Shown here piece by piece: positions 35,720-49,500 of a stretch of 64,000 nt of DNA. A model generated the notes under the pieces. The model saw nothing but the letters and a program-made list of their open reading frames with translations, had not been told where the DNA came from and did not search any database. The stretch lies in contig NC_063074.1 of assembly GCF_022605165.1 (NCBI RefSeq), forward strand, positions 2,357,392 to 2,421,391. Direction: 5' to 3'. A program made the translations under genes and the position numbers. Each line of letters opens with the position of its first letter. The stretch's first letter is position 1. Source of the stretch: Purpureocillium takamizusanense. Its lineage: Eukaryota > Ascomycota > Sordariomycetes > Hypocreales > Ophiocordycipitaceae.

Positions 35720-36722
35720 GTCTAATCCGTAAATTATTTTAGTTTATTACATAAGTAATATTATATTGTTTTTATAATAAAATAACCTTATCTTAGATAT
35801 TATTTTCTTAATCTTATTTTTAAATTATATATTTTAAAGAAAATATTTTATATTAAACTAAAGTATTATAATAACTATTTTTGACCTGTATTTAAAATTA
35901 CTAATATTAATATATATGTATATATATTAGCCCGGGCGTCCTCGGTCCGGCGAATTCCGTATTCTTTAATTGTCTCTAGTAATCTATATATATATCATAG
36001 CAATGGGTGGCTAGAATGAAATCGAGGAACGACTCCCGCCCGTCCATAGAGTGGTAGGCCGTCACCACCCAACGATCTCACATGCAGAGATGCTCATGCA
36101 TGGAACATGACAGCAGACCGGGCAGTACTCGACGGTGCGGTGAGCACGGCACCAAGATCAACGGCGCCCACAACCACCGACTCCAGGGTAGTGTGAGTGG
36201 CGAGACTATTTTGTTACGCGCCCCTCCTGGTGTCGGTGAAGGAACCCCCGTGCCCCCTGCTGCCCGCCATCGCTGCCAAACAATCTGGACCCAAGCAAGC
36301 AAGGATACCGGGGCGCAACATGCAACGGGCGCGCTTGAGCACGGGTACCTGAGCTGTTTGTGCTGACGGTGGCACCCGGTCTAGGTAATGGACTGAAGGT
36401 GCAACGGCAGGCGACCCGTCCGCATATCCACCGCCTGAACAGATCGGGCCGTGGTCTGCCAGGACAATATCGGAACGACGGCGACGGCGACAACGTGGCG
36501 GCGGCGGCGGCCACCCCAAACCGCCCAACACATCACCATTTGCGCAATTCATGGCCTCCACGGCACCGCTGGCCGAGTCAACTAATTAGACTACCCAAGG
36601 TACCTTAGTGACCGCACAAGTCCAGTCTGTCTGTCACTTGCCCACATGCCTCCGTCGACACCCAGCTTTGCACCCCCTTCCGTCAACCACGTTCGCCATC
36701 CACATCGTCGGGGACTGCCACA
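35153..36722. other. Divergent intergenic region with AT island
   Basis: About 1.6 kb between the starts of SRV2 and the MAK32-like gene. Apart from the AT-rich island listed separately and an AAGGTACCTT palindrome at 36597-36606, about 115 bp before the MAK32-like start, no feature is supported. Confidence 0.5.
35660..35960. repeat. Small AT-rich (RIP-like) island
   Basis: About 300 bp, mostly A and T, with (TA)n runs at both ends and sharp borders to GC-rich sequence (GGGGGTTATAGCGAG on the left, CCCGGGCGTCC on the right). CA/TG dinucleotides are scarce. Probably a decayed repeat fragment; no terminal repeats beyond TA runs were found. Confidence 0.5.
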
Positions 36723-38078
36723 ATGGATACAGCACAACCCCCCGGGGCCAGGGACGACGCCGTCCTCGAAAGGGTGGACAATAACCCCCAACTGGACTTC
36801 GTCACCATGGGCATGTTCCTGATCGGTGAGGCCCCAAGCGGCGCAAGCGTCCACACAGCATACCTCACTCCCCGCGGCAAACTGCCCTCTCGTCGTCAAA
36901 AATTAACAACGCTGGTCGCAGATGAAATAGAATTCAAACTACCGACACCCCCCGTGCGAGATATACTCGGCGGCGCCGGATCCTACTCGGCTCTGGGAGC
37001 GAGGCTCTTCTCACCGCCGCCACTGTCATACTCCGTCGGATGGATCGTGGACCAGGGCTCCGATTTCCCCCCAGCCATGTCCACCCTGATTGACAGCTGG
37101 GCCACCGCTGCCATCATCCGGAAGGACCCAGACCGCCTCACCACCCGCGGCTGGAATGGGTACCAAGGCCCAGCCGACAGGCGAGCCTTTAGATACACGA
37201 CACCGAAAAAGCGCATTACAGCACACGACCTCACACCGGCTCTCCTGCTTTCTCGCTCCTTTCACCTCATTTGCTCGCCCACTCGTTGTCAAGAGCTTGT
37301 CGCCGAAATCACTGCCCGCCGCAAAGAACTCACTGGCCGCGATACCTCGTACACAAAGCCGATATTCGTCTGGGAGCCGGTCCCCGACCTGTGCACCCCT
37401 GAAGAGCTCCTCAACTGCACGAATACCCTGCCCCACGTCGACATCTGTAGCCCCAACCATGCCGAGCTCGCCGGTTTCATGGGTGACGACGGCATTGACC
37501 CGGAGACGGGCCAGATCTCAGCATCGGCCGTAGAGCGTGCCTGTGAGCAGCTGTTGGCCAGCATGCCCCTTCAGTCGTACGCTCTCGTCGTACGCGCCGG
37601 GGACAAGGGCTGCTACGTCGCAAAGAACGGAGGCCGCAGAAGCACGTGTCAACCCCGGCCACGAAAGAATCATGCCCATGGCGGACTTCGGCCCGATACC
37701 GACATGGAAGCCCTCTTCGCCGGTCTCCTCCAAGATGAGGACGGCTCCATCGCACGCGACGAGGTTGAAGTTGTTGCCGGCACCGAGTACTGGATCCCGC
37801 CTTACCACCGCAACCCAGCAAGCGTCGTCGACCCGACCGGTGGGGGCAACACCTTCCTCGGCGGCCTCGCTGTTGCTTTGGCTCGTGGTCACACACTTAT
37901 GGAGGCGGCAGCATGGGGTTCCGTGGCTGCCAGCTTTGCAATAGAGCAGGTGGGCATGCCCGTTCTGGCGGCTAACCCAGACGGATCTGAGACGTGGAAT
38001 GGGGATAGCGTGTGCCGGCGGCTTCAGCATTTCAAGTCTTCATCACATGTAGTAGCTCTGGATGGTGATATCCCATAG
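36723..38078 (+). CDS. MAK32: PfkB-family protein, Mak32-like
   Basis: Ribokinase-fold protein (419 aa) resembling yeast Mak32, which is named for maintenance of the killer virus but has no proven substrate. One intron at 36826-36921 (96 nt, 32 codons, no stop) interrupts the first strand; its removal gives MGMFLIDEIEFKLPTPPVRD followed by the glycine-rich ILGGAGSYSALGARLF. The frame reads through the intron, so a naive model would include it. The C-terminal PfkB signature is present as DPTGGGNTFLGG. In active sugar kinases the corresponding Asp of GAGD is the catalytic base; here it is Asn, as I recall for Mak32 relatives. Kinase activity is therefore doubtful. It is convergent with MCM3. 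Confidence 0.82.
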   Translation: MDTAQPPGARDDAVLERVDNNPQLDFVTMGMFLIGEAPSGASVHTAYLTPRGKLPSRRQKLTTLVADEIEFKLPTPPVRDILGGAGSYSALGARLFSPPPLSYSVGWIVDQGSDFPPAMSTLIDSWATAAIIRKDPDRLTTRGWNGYQGPADRRAFRYTTPKKRITAHDLTPALLLSRSFHLICSPTRCQELVAEITARRKELTGRDTSYTKPIFVWEPVPDLCTPEELLNCTNTLPHVDICSPNHAELAGFMGDDGIDPETGQISASAVERACEQLLASMPLQSYALVVRAGDKGCYVAKNGGRRSTCQPRPRKNHAHGGLRPDTDMEALFAGLLQDEDGSIARDEVEVVAGTEYWIPPYHRNPASVVDPTGGGNTFLGGLAVALARGHTLMEAAAWGSVAASFAIEQVGMPVLAANPDGSETWNGDSVCRRLQHFKSSSHVVALDGDIP

Positions 38079-38445
38079 GCCAGCTCCTGAGCAGGCAATG
38101 CTCACACAGCTGTCTGATTTATTCAATTCCTCAGACCTGGTCCGTAAAATTACTGGATGGCCTATCACATGAGACGACTCCCTGCCAAGGAAGCATCGCC
38201 AAGAGCTTCCCTTCCCTCTTTCGAGTGCCAGCCGGCCGCAGATAACTGCCCTCTGCCCGGGGAAGCCGAACTACTGGGCTCGTCTTAGATACGGACGACG
38301 ATCGTCGACCGCTGCAAAAAATCAAGATCGTGACGCCATGTTCTTCATATCTTATACACCAAATCACCATCCGCAAACCTGTGCAGGTCGGTCAGCTCTC
38401 GAACGCATCCGAAAAAAAGGACATGTCACTCGACGATATCGAAAC
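38079..38445. other. Convergent intergenic region
   Basis: About 370 bp between the MAK32-like and MCM3 stop codons; I see nothing in it beyond presumed 3' untranslated sequence. Confidence 0.5.
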
Positions 38446-41143
<2,698 letters not shown>

Positions 41144-41821
41144 GGCTCTGATGTTGTCCTCGTAATCCGCCCAAGGCGAGCGGTGCGCTGCGAGAGGTTG
41201 AGATCGTGGCGAGAAGTGCCCGCCTTAGGAACGTGCTAAACAGGCCTCCTGATGCAGAAGGAGAGAGGATTCCAGTGCAGGCTCGTCGTCGTCGCGATGC
41301 GCAGTTGAGGCGAGCCAAGAATCTGATGTGGCGGGCAAAAAAGTCGTTGGTGGTGGCTCATGGAGTGACGGGGGGAAGGGCGGTGGTGGTTCGGCAGGCC
41401 AGTAGAAACGCGCGACGCGAAACGCGTTCCTCGGACGCGTAAAGTGGTTTATGGATGGGTGGGTCCGTAGGTACCACTTTAAACCTAGGCAGGCAAGGGA
41501 TTTTGGGGGGGCCACTCGATGCATGGGGGCCCCGTATATCTTACCTCAGCCTTGCCCAGTGCTCAGCACTATAGCAGGGAATTTACAGCGTATCTATCGC
41601 TGAACGCCTGCTATATTTCTAATAGGTGCCTATCGTGACGGGCGCCTGGTTAGCAAATAGACCCTTGCCAAAGTGCCTGCCAAACTGACTATTAGACAGG
41701 TACTAAATAAGAGGTAGCCGGTCAAACTAGCAGTTAATCTAATGGTCAATCTAGTAGGCAGTTAACGCAGAAGGTACCCGGGGCACCTACCGAGGTGCCT
41801 GAGCCAAAAGGCCCCTCCGCC
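41144..41821. other. MCM3 upstream region
   Basis: About 680 bp: the MCM3 promoter, then moderately GC-poor sequence with short repeated words (CCTGCTATA, GGTGCCTA, GGTACCCGGGGCACC). No gene is supported; it ends at the TA target of the transposon. Confidence 0.45.
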
Positions 41822-41823
41822 TA

Positions 41824-41865
41824 ACGTAGGAGCCCTAAGTTCGGGCATACCTACTTTCGGGCACC
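41824..41865 (+). repeat. Left terminal inverted repeat
   Basis: Shares the core AAGTTCGGGCA and CTTTCGGGCACC with the right end in inverted orientation. Where the two ends differ by transition, this copy carries the A or T, as expected from RIP. Confidence 0.85.
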
Positions 41866-43065
41866 TCTCTATACCTAAAGTAAAAGTCTAGTAATATTAA
41901 TTATAGCCTTAATATAATTATTAAGCTAAATATAAAATATTATAAAGACTATAAAAACATAATTCTTTAATATTATATAATCACAATATAATAATATAAT
42001 ATATTTAATAAGAAATAAATTCTTTTAATAAAATATCTTAAGTATTTAAAGAAAAAGTATTATATTATTTAATAATTTTAAATAAATTATATTATATAAG
42101 TTTTTCTTTTATTAAACTTATTTATTAATATAGCTTTAAAGATATAAGTAAATTTCTTTTGTATATATAATATAGAATTAATAATAGATTTTAGAAAATA
42201 TATTATAGATTTAGTTAAGGAATTCTATAGATATTCTTAAGAAACCTTAATTAAATAAATAAATTTATTATTAATTATAGAAAATAAATATAAAGTTAAT
42301 TTCTTTAAATATATATTTATTAAATATTTACTATTAAGTAAAAAAATTATTTCTTAATATAAATAGTTATATATATTTTAATATAGGTATTAAATTTTTC
42401 TTTTAAGAAAATTTAAAAAAATAAATTTATTTTTATTTTATACCTTATATATAAAATATAAAATTATTTTAAAAAATTAAATTTATATCTTTATTTAAAT
42501 TTATATATTATAAAAATAAAAATATTTTATTTTATTTTATATTATATATTATATATTTTTATATATAATAAGTTTTATATATATAATTAAAAACTATAAT
42601 TAATTATAGATAATAAATATTATAAAATAAACTTTAAGATATAAATATAAAATATTAATAAAAAGTAATTATATTTTATTTTAAATTATATAGTTAAAAT
42701 ATCTTATTATATATTATATTTTATATATTTTATATATAAATTTTTTTTTATATATAATTAAAAATCTATAATTAACTATAAATAATAAATATTATAAAAT
42801 AAGCTTTAAGATATAAATATAAAATATTAATAAAAATTAATTATATTTTATATTAAGTTATAAGTAATATAGTTAATTTATTATTAATATTATTATTTAA
42901 ATTAATTAAAAAATTTATAAAATCTATAATAAATTTAAAATTAAAGATATAAAATAAAACTAAAAACTTTTATATATTATATATAATATAGTATTTTATA
43001 CTAAGAAACTAGCTTAATAGTTACTCTATTTAATTAATAATGGAATTATTTATCTATTCTTATAG

Positions 43066-43107
43066 GGTGCCCGAAAGTGGGTGTGCCCGAACTTGGGGGC
43101 CCCAGGT
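43066..43107 (-). repeat. Right terminal inverted repeat
   Basis: Reverse complement begins ACCTGGGGCCCCCAAG and continues through the same cores as the left end. It looks less mutated than the left copy. Confidence 0.85.
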
Positions 43108-43337
43108 TACGGCAAAGCCACATCGGGCCTGAACGTGAACTCAGCCAGACATGAACCACCACCACCCGCTTTCCCGACAAAGTGACGTGCTGACTACCTA
43201 CTTAGTACCTAAACACCCTCACCACCACCGGCCCCTTGCCTCGTCCCCTCCAGCGAGAGGCACGGCTGGCCTCCCCGCGGCACCTCGCGTTGAAATCGCT
43301 GCGTCGGCATCGAACCCTACTAGGTCGCCCATCCACC

Positions 43338-45311
43338 ATGGCCGTCGGACTCATGGCGCCTCCGACCCGCCACGCCGTTGACGAGGAGGCTCGGGCCGAA
43401 GTTGATGTGCTCAACTCGCGCCTCGACAAGACGACACAGTTGACCAAAAAGATCCAGGCTTGTCTGGGCCGTCTCGATGCGTCCGGCCAGAGCGTTCGTG
43501 AGGTGGCCGGCCCGCTCAGCGGCGAGACAAAGCGCCTCCAGCTGCTGGGGAACAGTAAGCCACCCAATTCACCCCATGGTCTCGCATGCGGCTCAATTTG
43601 CTGAGACTTGTGTGTACCAGACGCCGACGCTGTACTTGCCGCCATCGGCCGGCTTCGACAGTCTGTCGATAGCAAGGAAGACGAGGAGCAGATTGTTCGG
43701 GCTGGGCCCGAGAAGGTCGGCTTGTCCACCTACCTCGCCTCCATCAAGCGCCTCAATAAGTCCCATGCCGATATGCAAGCTTCCAACCTGCGCGCCAATC
43801 ACAACGCCATGGCCGATTTGACTCGCCTCATCAAGGCTGGCAACTCTCAGCTCGAAGCCTACTTTGACAGACTGCTCCGGGCAGAAACGCCCCGAACCAT
43901 TGAGCCCCTTCACTTCATCACCAAGGACAAGCAATTTCCCGTCCTGCACCAAGATAAGATCGCCCGCCTGGGCCTGATACATTCTTATCTGTCCTCAAAC
44001 GGTCAAGGCATGGGCCACGATGTCCCTACTGTCAAACTTTATGCCGACATTCGCGCCCCCTACCTCTCCACCTCTTTGGCGAATCTGGCCGCCGCCAGCG
44101 TTAGTACTGCCAAAAAGAAAAACCCGGGCGCCATATACCGTGCTGGAACCAACGGCATAGGTACCTACGCGCAGGCCATGGAGGCCATGTTCATGTCAGA
44201 GTATGACAACATATGCAGCATCTTCACGCGTGATGATTGGGGCAACGTCTTCCAATCTACGTGCCAGGCGGCGCTCAACGAACTCGCCCGTACCGTTCGG
44301 GAACTGAATAACCATATAAAAGCCCATCTCACCACAGACTGTTATCTCGCATACGAGGTAACCGAAATCCTATCAACAATGTCCGCAAACGTGGGCGGAA
44401 GAACTGGCGAACTCAAACCGGCACTGGCTGCTGTTCTGAAGCCTATTCGCGAGACCGCCAAGTCCTCTCTTTCCGAGCTGCTCGAAGAGACCAGGCGCAA
44501 AGTCAGCAGCCTACAGGGATTGCCTTCTGACGGCGCTCCAACGCCCATAGTATCAGAGGTTATGCAGCGCCTGCAGGCCATGGTGGAGTTCTTGCGACCA
44601 ATTTCAGGCATCATGATCTCTCTAGGTGACGGAGGCTGGAAGGCCAATACAAGCCAAAGCGGTCGCTCTACAAATGCAATCCCCAGCCTAGCTTCCTTCG
44701 ATATTGGCGCGGACGGCGAGGACCTGTTTTCGCGCTACTGCCTGGATACCATTGACGCCCTGCTCTCCGCTTTGGACCAGAAAGCACGCGCTGTCCTCCG
44801 GGCCAAGTCACTCGTTGGTGTCTTCATTGCCAACAATATCATCATCATCCAGCGAGCCATTGTAGACTCTGAACTTCACGCCCTGCTGGAGCCGCGGCTT
44901 GATCTGCTCGACCAGTGGCGCAAAAAGGCCACTGCATCCTACACTGACATCTGCAAAGATCTCTCGGTCTATCTTTTTGATACCATTCACACCAACCGTA
45001 CGCAGCGACCGACATCCGGACAGGCAGACTCTGCGTCTGTGGTTAAGGGCCTGAGCAGTAAAGACAAGGATAAGATCAAAGAGAAGTTTTCCCAGTTCAA
45101 TAGCGCCTTTGATGACATGGTCTCCAAGCACCGGTCCTACCACATGGAGCGTGAGGTGCGATCCATGTTCGGCGAAGACATTCGCCAAAAGCTGCAACCG
45201 CTGTACGACCGATTTTGGGACCGGTATCATGAAATTGACAAAGGAAAGGGCAAGTACGTCAAGTACGACAAGTCGGCCATCGCAGCCGTCTTCCTCAGCC
45301 TCTCGTCATGA
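43338..45311 (+). CDS. EXO70: Exocyst subunit Exo70
   Basis: Tethers secretory vesicles at the plasma membrane through PI(4,5)P2 and Rho GTPases (635 aa). Exon 1 is 43338-43554 and exon 2 is 43621-45311; the 66-nt intron at 43555-43620 joins LQLLGN to NADAVLAAIGRL. The start ATG (CCACCATGG) has near-ideal context and lies 230 bp from the DNA transposon end. The N-terminal coiled coil (residues about 10-75) is followed by helical bundles. Recognisable stretches are SEYDNICSIFTRDDWGNVFQ, VFIANNIIIIQRAIVDSEL and, at the C-terminus, FNSAFDDMVSKHRSYHMERE with a basic end (KYVKYDKSAIAAVFLSLSS), matching the lipid-binding tail of the family. Length is typical. Confidence 0.93.
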
Positions 45312-45746
45312 GACAGGGTGAGCGTTCGCCAAATAATCACAACCCAACGAGTGGTAGAGCGGCCTTCCTTGACGGAACAGGTGGTCAGCACTTGCCTGAA
45401 AGTCGCTGCTTCTGTCCTGGAGAGGGCCTGTCGTTTCCCCCCTCAGGCGGCTACTCCAGTCTCGAGCTGTCCACTCTCCGTCTGATAGCAAACACGGGGT
45501 TCCCTCTGCTGAGTGGCTTTCCTCGACGGGGTTGGTTCCTCTCGGCCATGTAATTGAGTTGCAGTAGCTGTTATTTTACGTCACCTTCAAACAACCGGGC
45601 TGAGAAACCGGTGTCTTGTACAGCTAATCTGGCTGAGAGCCGAAGAAAGGGGCCACTTGGCGAGCGGAGCACCACCATGTGGGCATTCGTTCACATGCCG
45701 TCCTATTGCTCGCCCCGTCTGCCGTAAGGAAAATGAAATGAACGGG
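45312..45746. other. Convergent intergenic region
   Basis: About 435 bp between the EXO70 stop and the 3' end of the multidomain RNA-repair-like gene; nothing further recognised. Confidence 0.5.
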
Positions 45747-48700
45747 CTAGATACTGCTGTGTGAGCCAGCTCCACTGCCAAATACATGATCTAACCGCGT
45801 CCGTCGTTCCCAGATGACGTTTCCGGTGCTACTACACCTGAAATAGAGAATCCGATGTTGCGGGATAAACTCCTCGTCTGTCTGTTCAGACTTCCACTGT
45901 ACCAGCGGCTTCTCTCTGGCCCCCGTGAATCGATCCTCGTAGCCTACAATGTAGTCTCCAGGGTCCATGGCAGTGTCCCAGCGTAGTCGGTTCATGACAT
46001 CGGATGCTGATCGAAGCTTGCCACGGCTGGTCGGCCCCTTTGTCGCCTGCTGGGGCTGGAGCATTTCCAGTTTGCCTCCACCACTAACTCGCATGCTCTG
46101 GTGCTGCTCATTCCTGCAGCGCTCAGCATCCTCATCAGTTTCGCTGTCAGAATCTCCCTCCGAGTCTGTATCACCGCACGCGTCATGGCTGGCGCCAGTC
46201 GATTCTAGTTGCAAGTCACGCACCCCCTTCCCGTCGGCTTCTGACACCAGCACCCAACAGCAATCTTTGTCGTAGTACTTTTCGTCCCCTTGTACTCGGG
46301 CCTCAAAGTCTCGAAGCACTGCTCCAAGCAGGCGCTTGGTGTCCCGTGACTGTTCCTTCCGCACGTCGGCAATGTCGCTGTCGCGCCACTCAAGACCAAT
46401 CAGGTAACATCCGTCGCGCTCTGTCGTAGTCGAAGTGCTGCATGTCCTGTCGGTAAAAATCTCCGGCCAAACTCGAGCTCTAAGAGCGGGAACCTTGCGA
46501 TCGAGGTCTATGCAAGCCATCTCGGGTCAGATAAGGTCAGCGACGTGGGTGACCATACACGGTGCCTCACCAACTAGAAGATTAACAAAACGGGACTCGA
46601 GCCATCCGAAATAGCGTCTGCCTTTGCTTTGCGACGAGCCCCAATAGCGGGCATCAATTTTCACGTAGCTTTTGTATCGCAGAATAAACTCGCCTGCAGC
46701 GTGCGAATGTAGCCTGATCGGAAGCTGTCGAGTCTCCTGCTTCAGGAAGCTAGCCCATGTCATCCCCTCTTCCGACAGAAGTCGATTGGCGCGCTTGAGT
46801 TCGAAGGATATGCTGTGTACTGTTGGTCTCGATGCGTTTGAAGAGGTATTGAGAGAGGGCCCATGCCAACCTAGCAGGCAAAGTGGCTCCCGAGGTGTGC
46901 GCCGATACTTCAGATCCTTATGAAAGTGAGTGTCGAAAATACAGTTGGACTCCCAGTCAAAGTTAGCATAGTGATGGAAGAAGGACATGACCAGGTCGGC
47001 TGTAGACAATGGACCGTGTGTGGCGGCCAAAACCTTGTGAACGGGTACAAGCATTGCTGTTATGTGGATGCCCCCTAGCAGGCCAAATCTCGATGCATAC
47101 AGGCCCCGCGACTTGGCCCACTCCTTGATAACGAGGTGCGCAAGGCGATACTGAGCCATATCAGGTATGGATCTCCGAAGATAGTAAAGGTCTCTTGCGG
47201 GTTTCAGCTTGGCGAGGGTCTGCATCGACAGTACGAATGCGGGATCTGAAGGCGGGCGCTTGAAGATGTCGGGACAGCTGAGAAGGCGCGGGAGTGTGAG
47301 AACACATACCAATGCATAGATAGAATCAATGACACGGGGCAAAGGGCGATATATACCTGTTGGCTATAGCGCCCGCGGCACAGTACTGAAGATCAAACTT
47401 GATCCCCAGTACATCAAGCTCAAGCATCGTGCCTGTGTTGGCCTTCACACGCCGCAGGATCTTCACACCTTGTGATGCTGCCTTTCTGAGCCTCTGCGAA
47501 GCGACGGCGAAGAAAACCTTGGAAGACATGCTCCCGATGCATAGGCAATCCATATCCGACGACGGCGTCCATACGCCCAGTCCAAATGAGCCGACGGGGA
47601 CAAGCACCAATGTGGTCATTGGCTGTGCGTCCTCTTCTGAGTTTTGGGAGTCCTTGGCCTGCAAAACCCCTTCAAGCAGTGCGATCGCTTCTTGTCGAAG
47701 TATCTCCTCTGCATCGCCAGGTAAGGAGCCCTGGGAGGACAGTGCGTCTTTAATCTCATTGGCACCACCAAGGGTGGCTGGCGATCTGACCAAACGGACA
47801 GGAACAGGCCGGGCAGAAAATGCTTGGGCCGCTGGCCGGTCAGCCACTGGACGCTGAAGGAGACAGCGAATGCCCCAGTGGTCACTTGCCTCTGGGCAGG
47901 TGTCTCCAAACATGTTGAAACCACATGGGCGTAGCGCCAGACTGGAGCTGACCATGATTCGGTCATATCTCTGCGGTCTATTGTTTGTTCCACTGCCAAC
48001 CGATCGCGCAGCTAGCTGGTTTGTACGTGGATTAAAAGTTGCGCCCTCTTCGCCCTCATGCAGATCTTGTGGTGTCATGAGATCTCGATCAGCGCTTGAG
48101 GACTCTCCCATGCTTAGCCTGGTAAGTAGCCAGGCATCTTCGAGCCCGACCTCGGTGAATAGAGATTGGATCTCGGCAAGACTTTGGAGCCCGTGGCAGG
48201 ATAGGTCTTGCCTTTGTCGGGCCGAGTCAACAGTGTACGAGGACGTAACAATGTTGAAGTCGCCAGCGACGATCAGCGGATGGGCGTGGTAGCGGTCCGA
48301 GAGGTGCTTTAGAAGCTTTTGCAACTCGATTCTCTTGGCTACCACAGCTCCGTCAGCTAACCCTTGAGTCAAGTGGCAGGCTGCCAGAATGAGCGGCATC
48401 CGGGCTTCATTCTGTGTGTGAGAGTCAAGAGTGGGAAAGGACAGGATGGCGGCACCCTTGTGCTTTCGCTGGAACTGAAGGTACTCCCAGCGAAAGGGGA
48501 ACCGGCTCAAGACGACAAGATTGAGATGACTGGGGAGTGGGCCGAACAGGGCAGGGCCGTGGGTTGAGAATGGATAGCGCGCAGAAATCTGGCTGTTGTG
48601 GAGGAGAGACGGCAGGAAGTGGTCCGTGACTTCTTGGAGAACGAGAATGTCTGCAACGGCTTTCGCAGAGAGGATATTTCTGATGAGATCCGGGTAGCGC

Positions 48701-49500
48701 GATGAGCTCGGGGGCCATTGAAACTCAGCTAGAACATTGTAGGAAGCAACGACCAAGCTTCGGTCTTCCCCGGTGGCGGTATGAGCACCGATCGAGAGCG
48801 GCGCCCACTCACGCTCAGTAGATTGGAAGTGGTATGTGGTCTGTGACTGAACGGCCGCCCAACTGCTTCCTTTCTCGGAATCCGGGACGGGGGCCGTGAG
48901 ACCGAGGACTTGAGCCGGGCGCTGCAGACGAGGTGGGTTGAGGTGGAGCTGGGCCCAAGGCGTCATGCGCCGCGATGAGGGTTCCCGTATCATGATGCCA
49001 AGCCATGTGACGTCCCAGGCGACGGGTGCCAGCAACTGGGCCTTTTCAAGCAGGAAGCGGTGAGCATCCGACTGAGCGTCCGTGGTCTGGCCGATAGTCA
49101 TATGAGGCTGGTAGGCATCGCCTGGCGCCCAGCCCAAGGCGTCACAGACCTGAGTGCGAAGGCACGAGACAGCATCAGGCTTGGCGGGACGAAGGATGAC
49201 GGAGTTGTGCTTCCTATGAATGAAGGCATCTGCGCTAGACAGGCTCACGCTGATGTTGTCGAGGTGCGCCTCTGACAAGAGCTGCGCTACACCGGGGAGT
49301 CGCTCTGGCGGCACAAACGGATAAATGAGATTCACATGAGGCGGCCATTTCGCATATGCCGGATCGTAGAGGCTCCGGACACGGTCGAGACGTGGCCATA
49401 GGTGACTCGGGGGCAGCAGGCAGAGGGCAGTGTCGAACGATGACGGTGGCTCCAACGGGAGCGCACTTGTCGGCGGGCCATGATCGCACGCTGTCGCCAT
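45747..49500 (-). CDS. 2H + EEP + poly(A)-polymerase-type NTase + MJ1316 multidomain protein
   Basis: Predicted 1,203-aa protein in three exons: 49500-47357, 47277-46571 and 46507-45747 (introns 79 and 63 nt). Domains in order: a 2H phosphoesterase (residues about 15-200; motifs HVNLIYPF and HMTIGQ); an endonuclease/exonuclease/phosphatase domain (about 245-550; VASYNVLAEF, LVLQEV, VAGDFNI, SDHWGI); a nucleotidyltransferase (about 630-950; GSFGLGVWTPSSDMDCLCIG, third acid in FDLQYC) with a PAP-central-like helical part (LAHLVIKEWAKSRGLY); an acidic Ser/Asp/Glu linker; and an MJ1316/DUF504 domain (about 1,116-1,195; LRSASDVMNRLRWD). Catalytic residues look intact except that the first 2H motif is HxN rather than HxT/S. 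From known MJ1316 biology I infer RNA-end (2',3'-cyclic phosphate) repair or tailing. The start is the first in-frame ATG; the true N-terminus may differ. Confidence 0.88.

Larger units (their letters stand above)
41824..43107. mobile_element. RIP-degraded TIR DNA transposon with TA target duplication
   Basis: 1,284 bp bounded by 42-bp inverted repeats (41824-41865 and 43066-43107; 35 of 42 positions match, five of the seven differences being transitions). It is flanked by TA on both sides (41822-41823 and 43108-43109). The interior is extremely AT-rich with many stops and very few CA/TG dinucleotides, so no transposase can be read. TA target choice and TIR design fit the Tc1/mariner (Fot1/pogo-like) superfamily, but the size also fits a MITE-like or internally deleted copy. 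Superfamily is inferred; the borders are seen directly. Confidence 0.8.
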
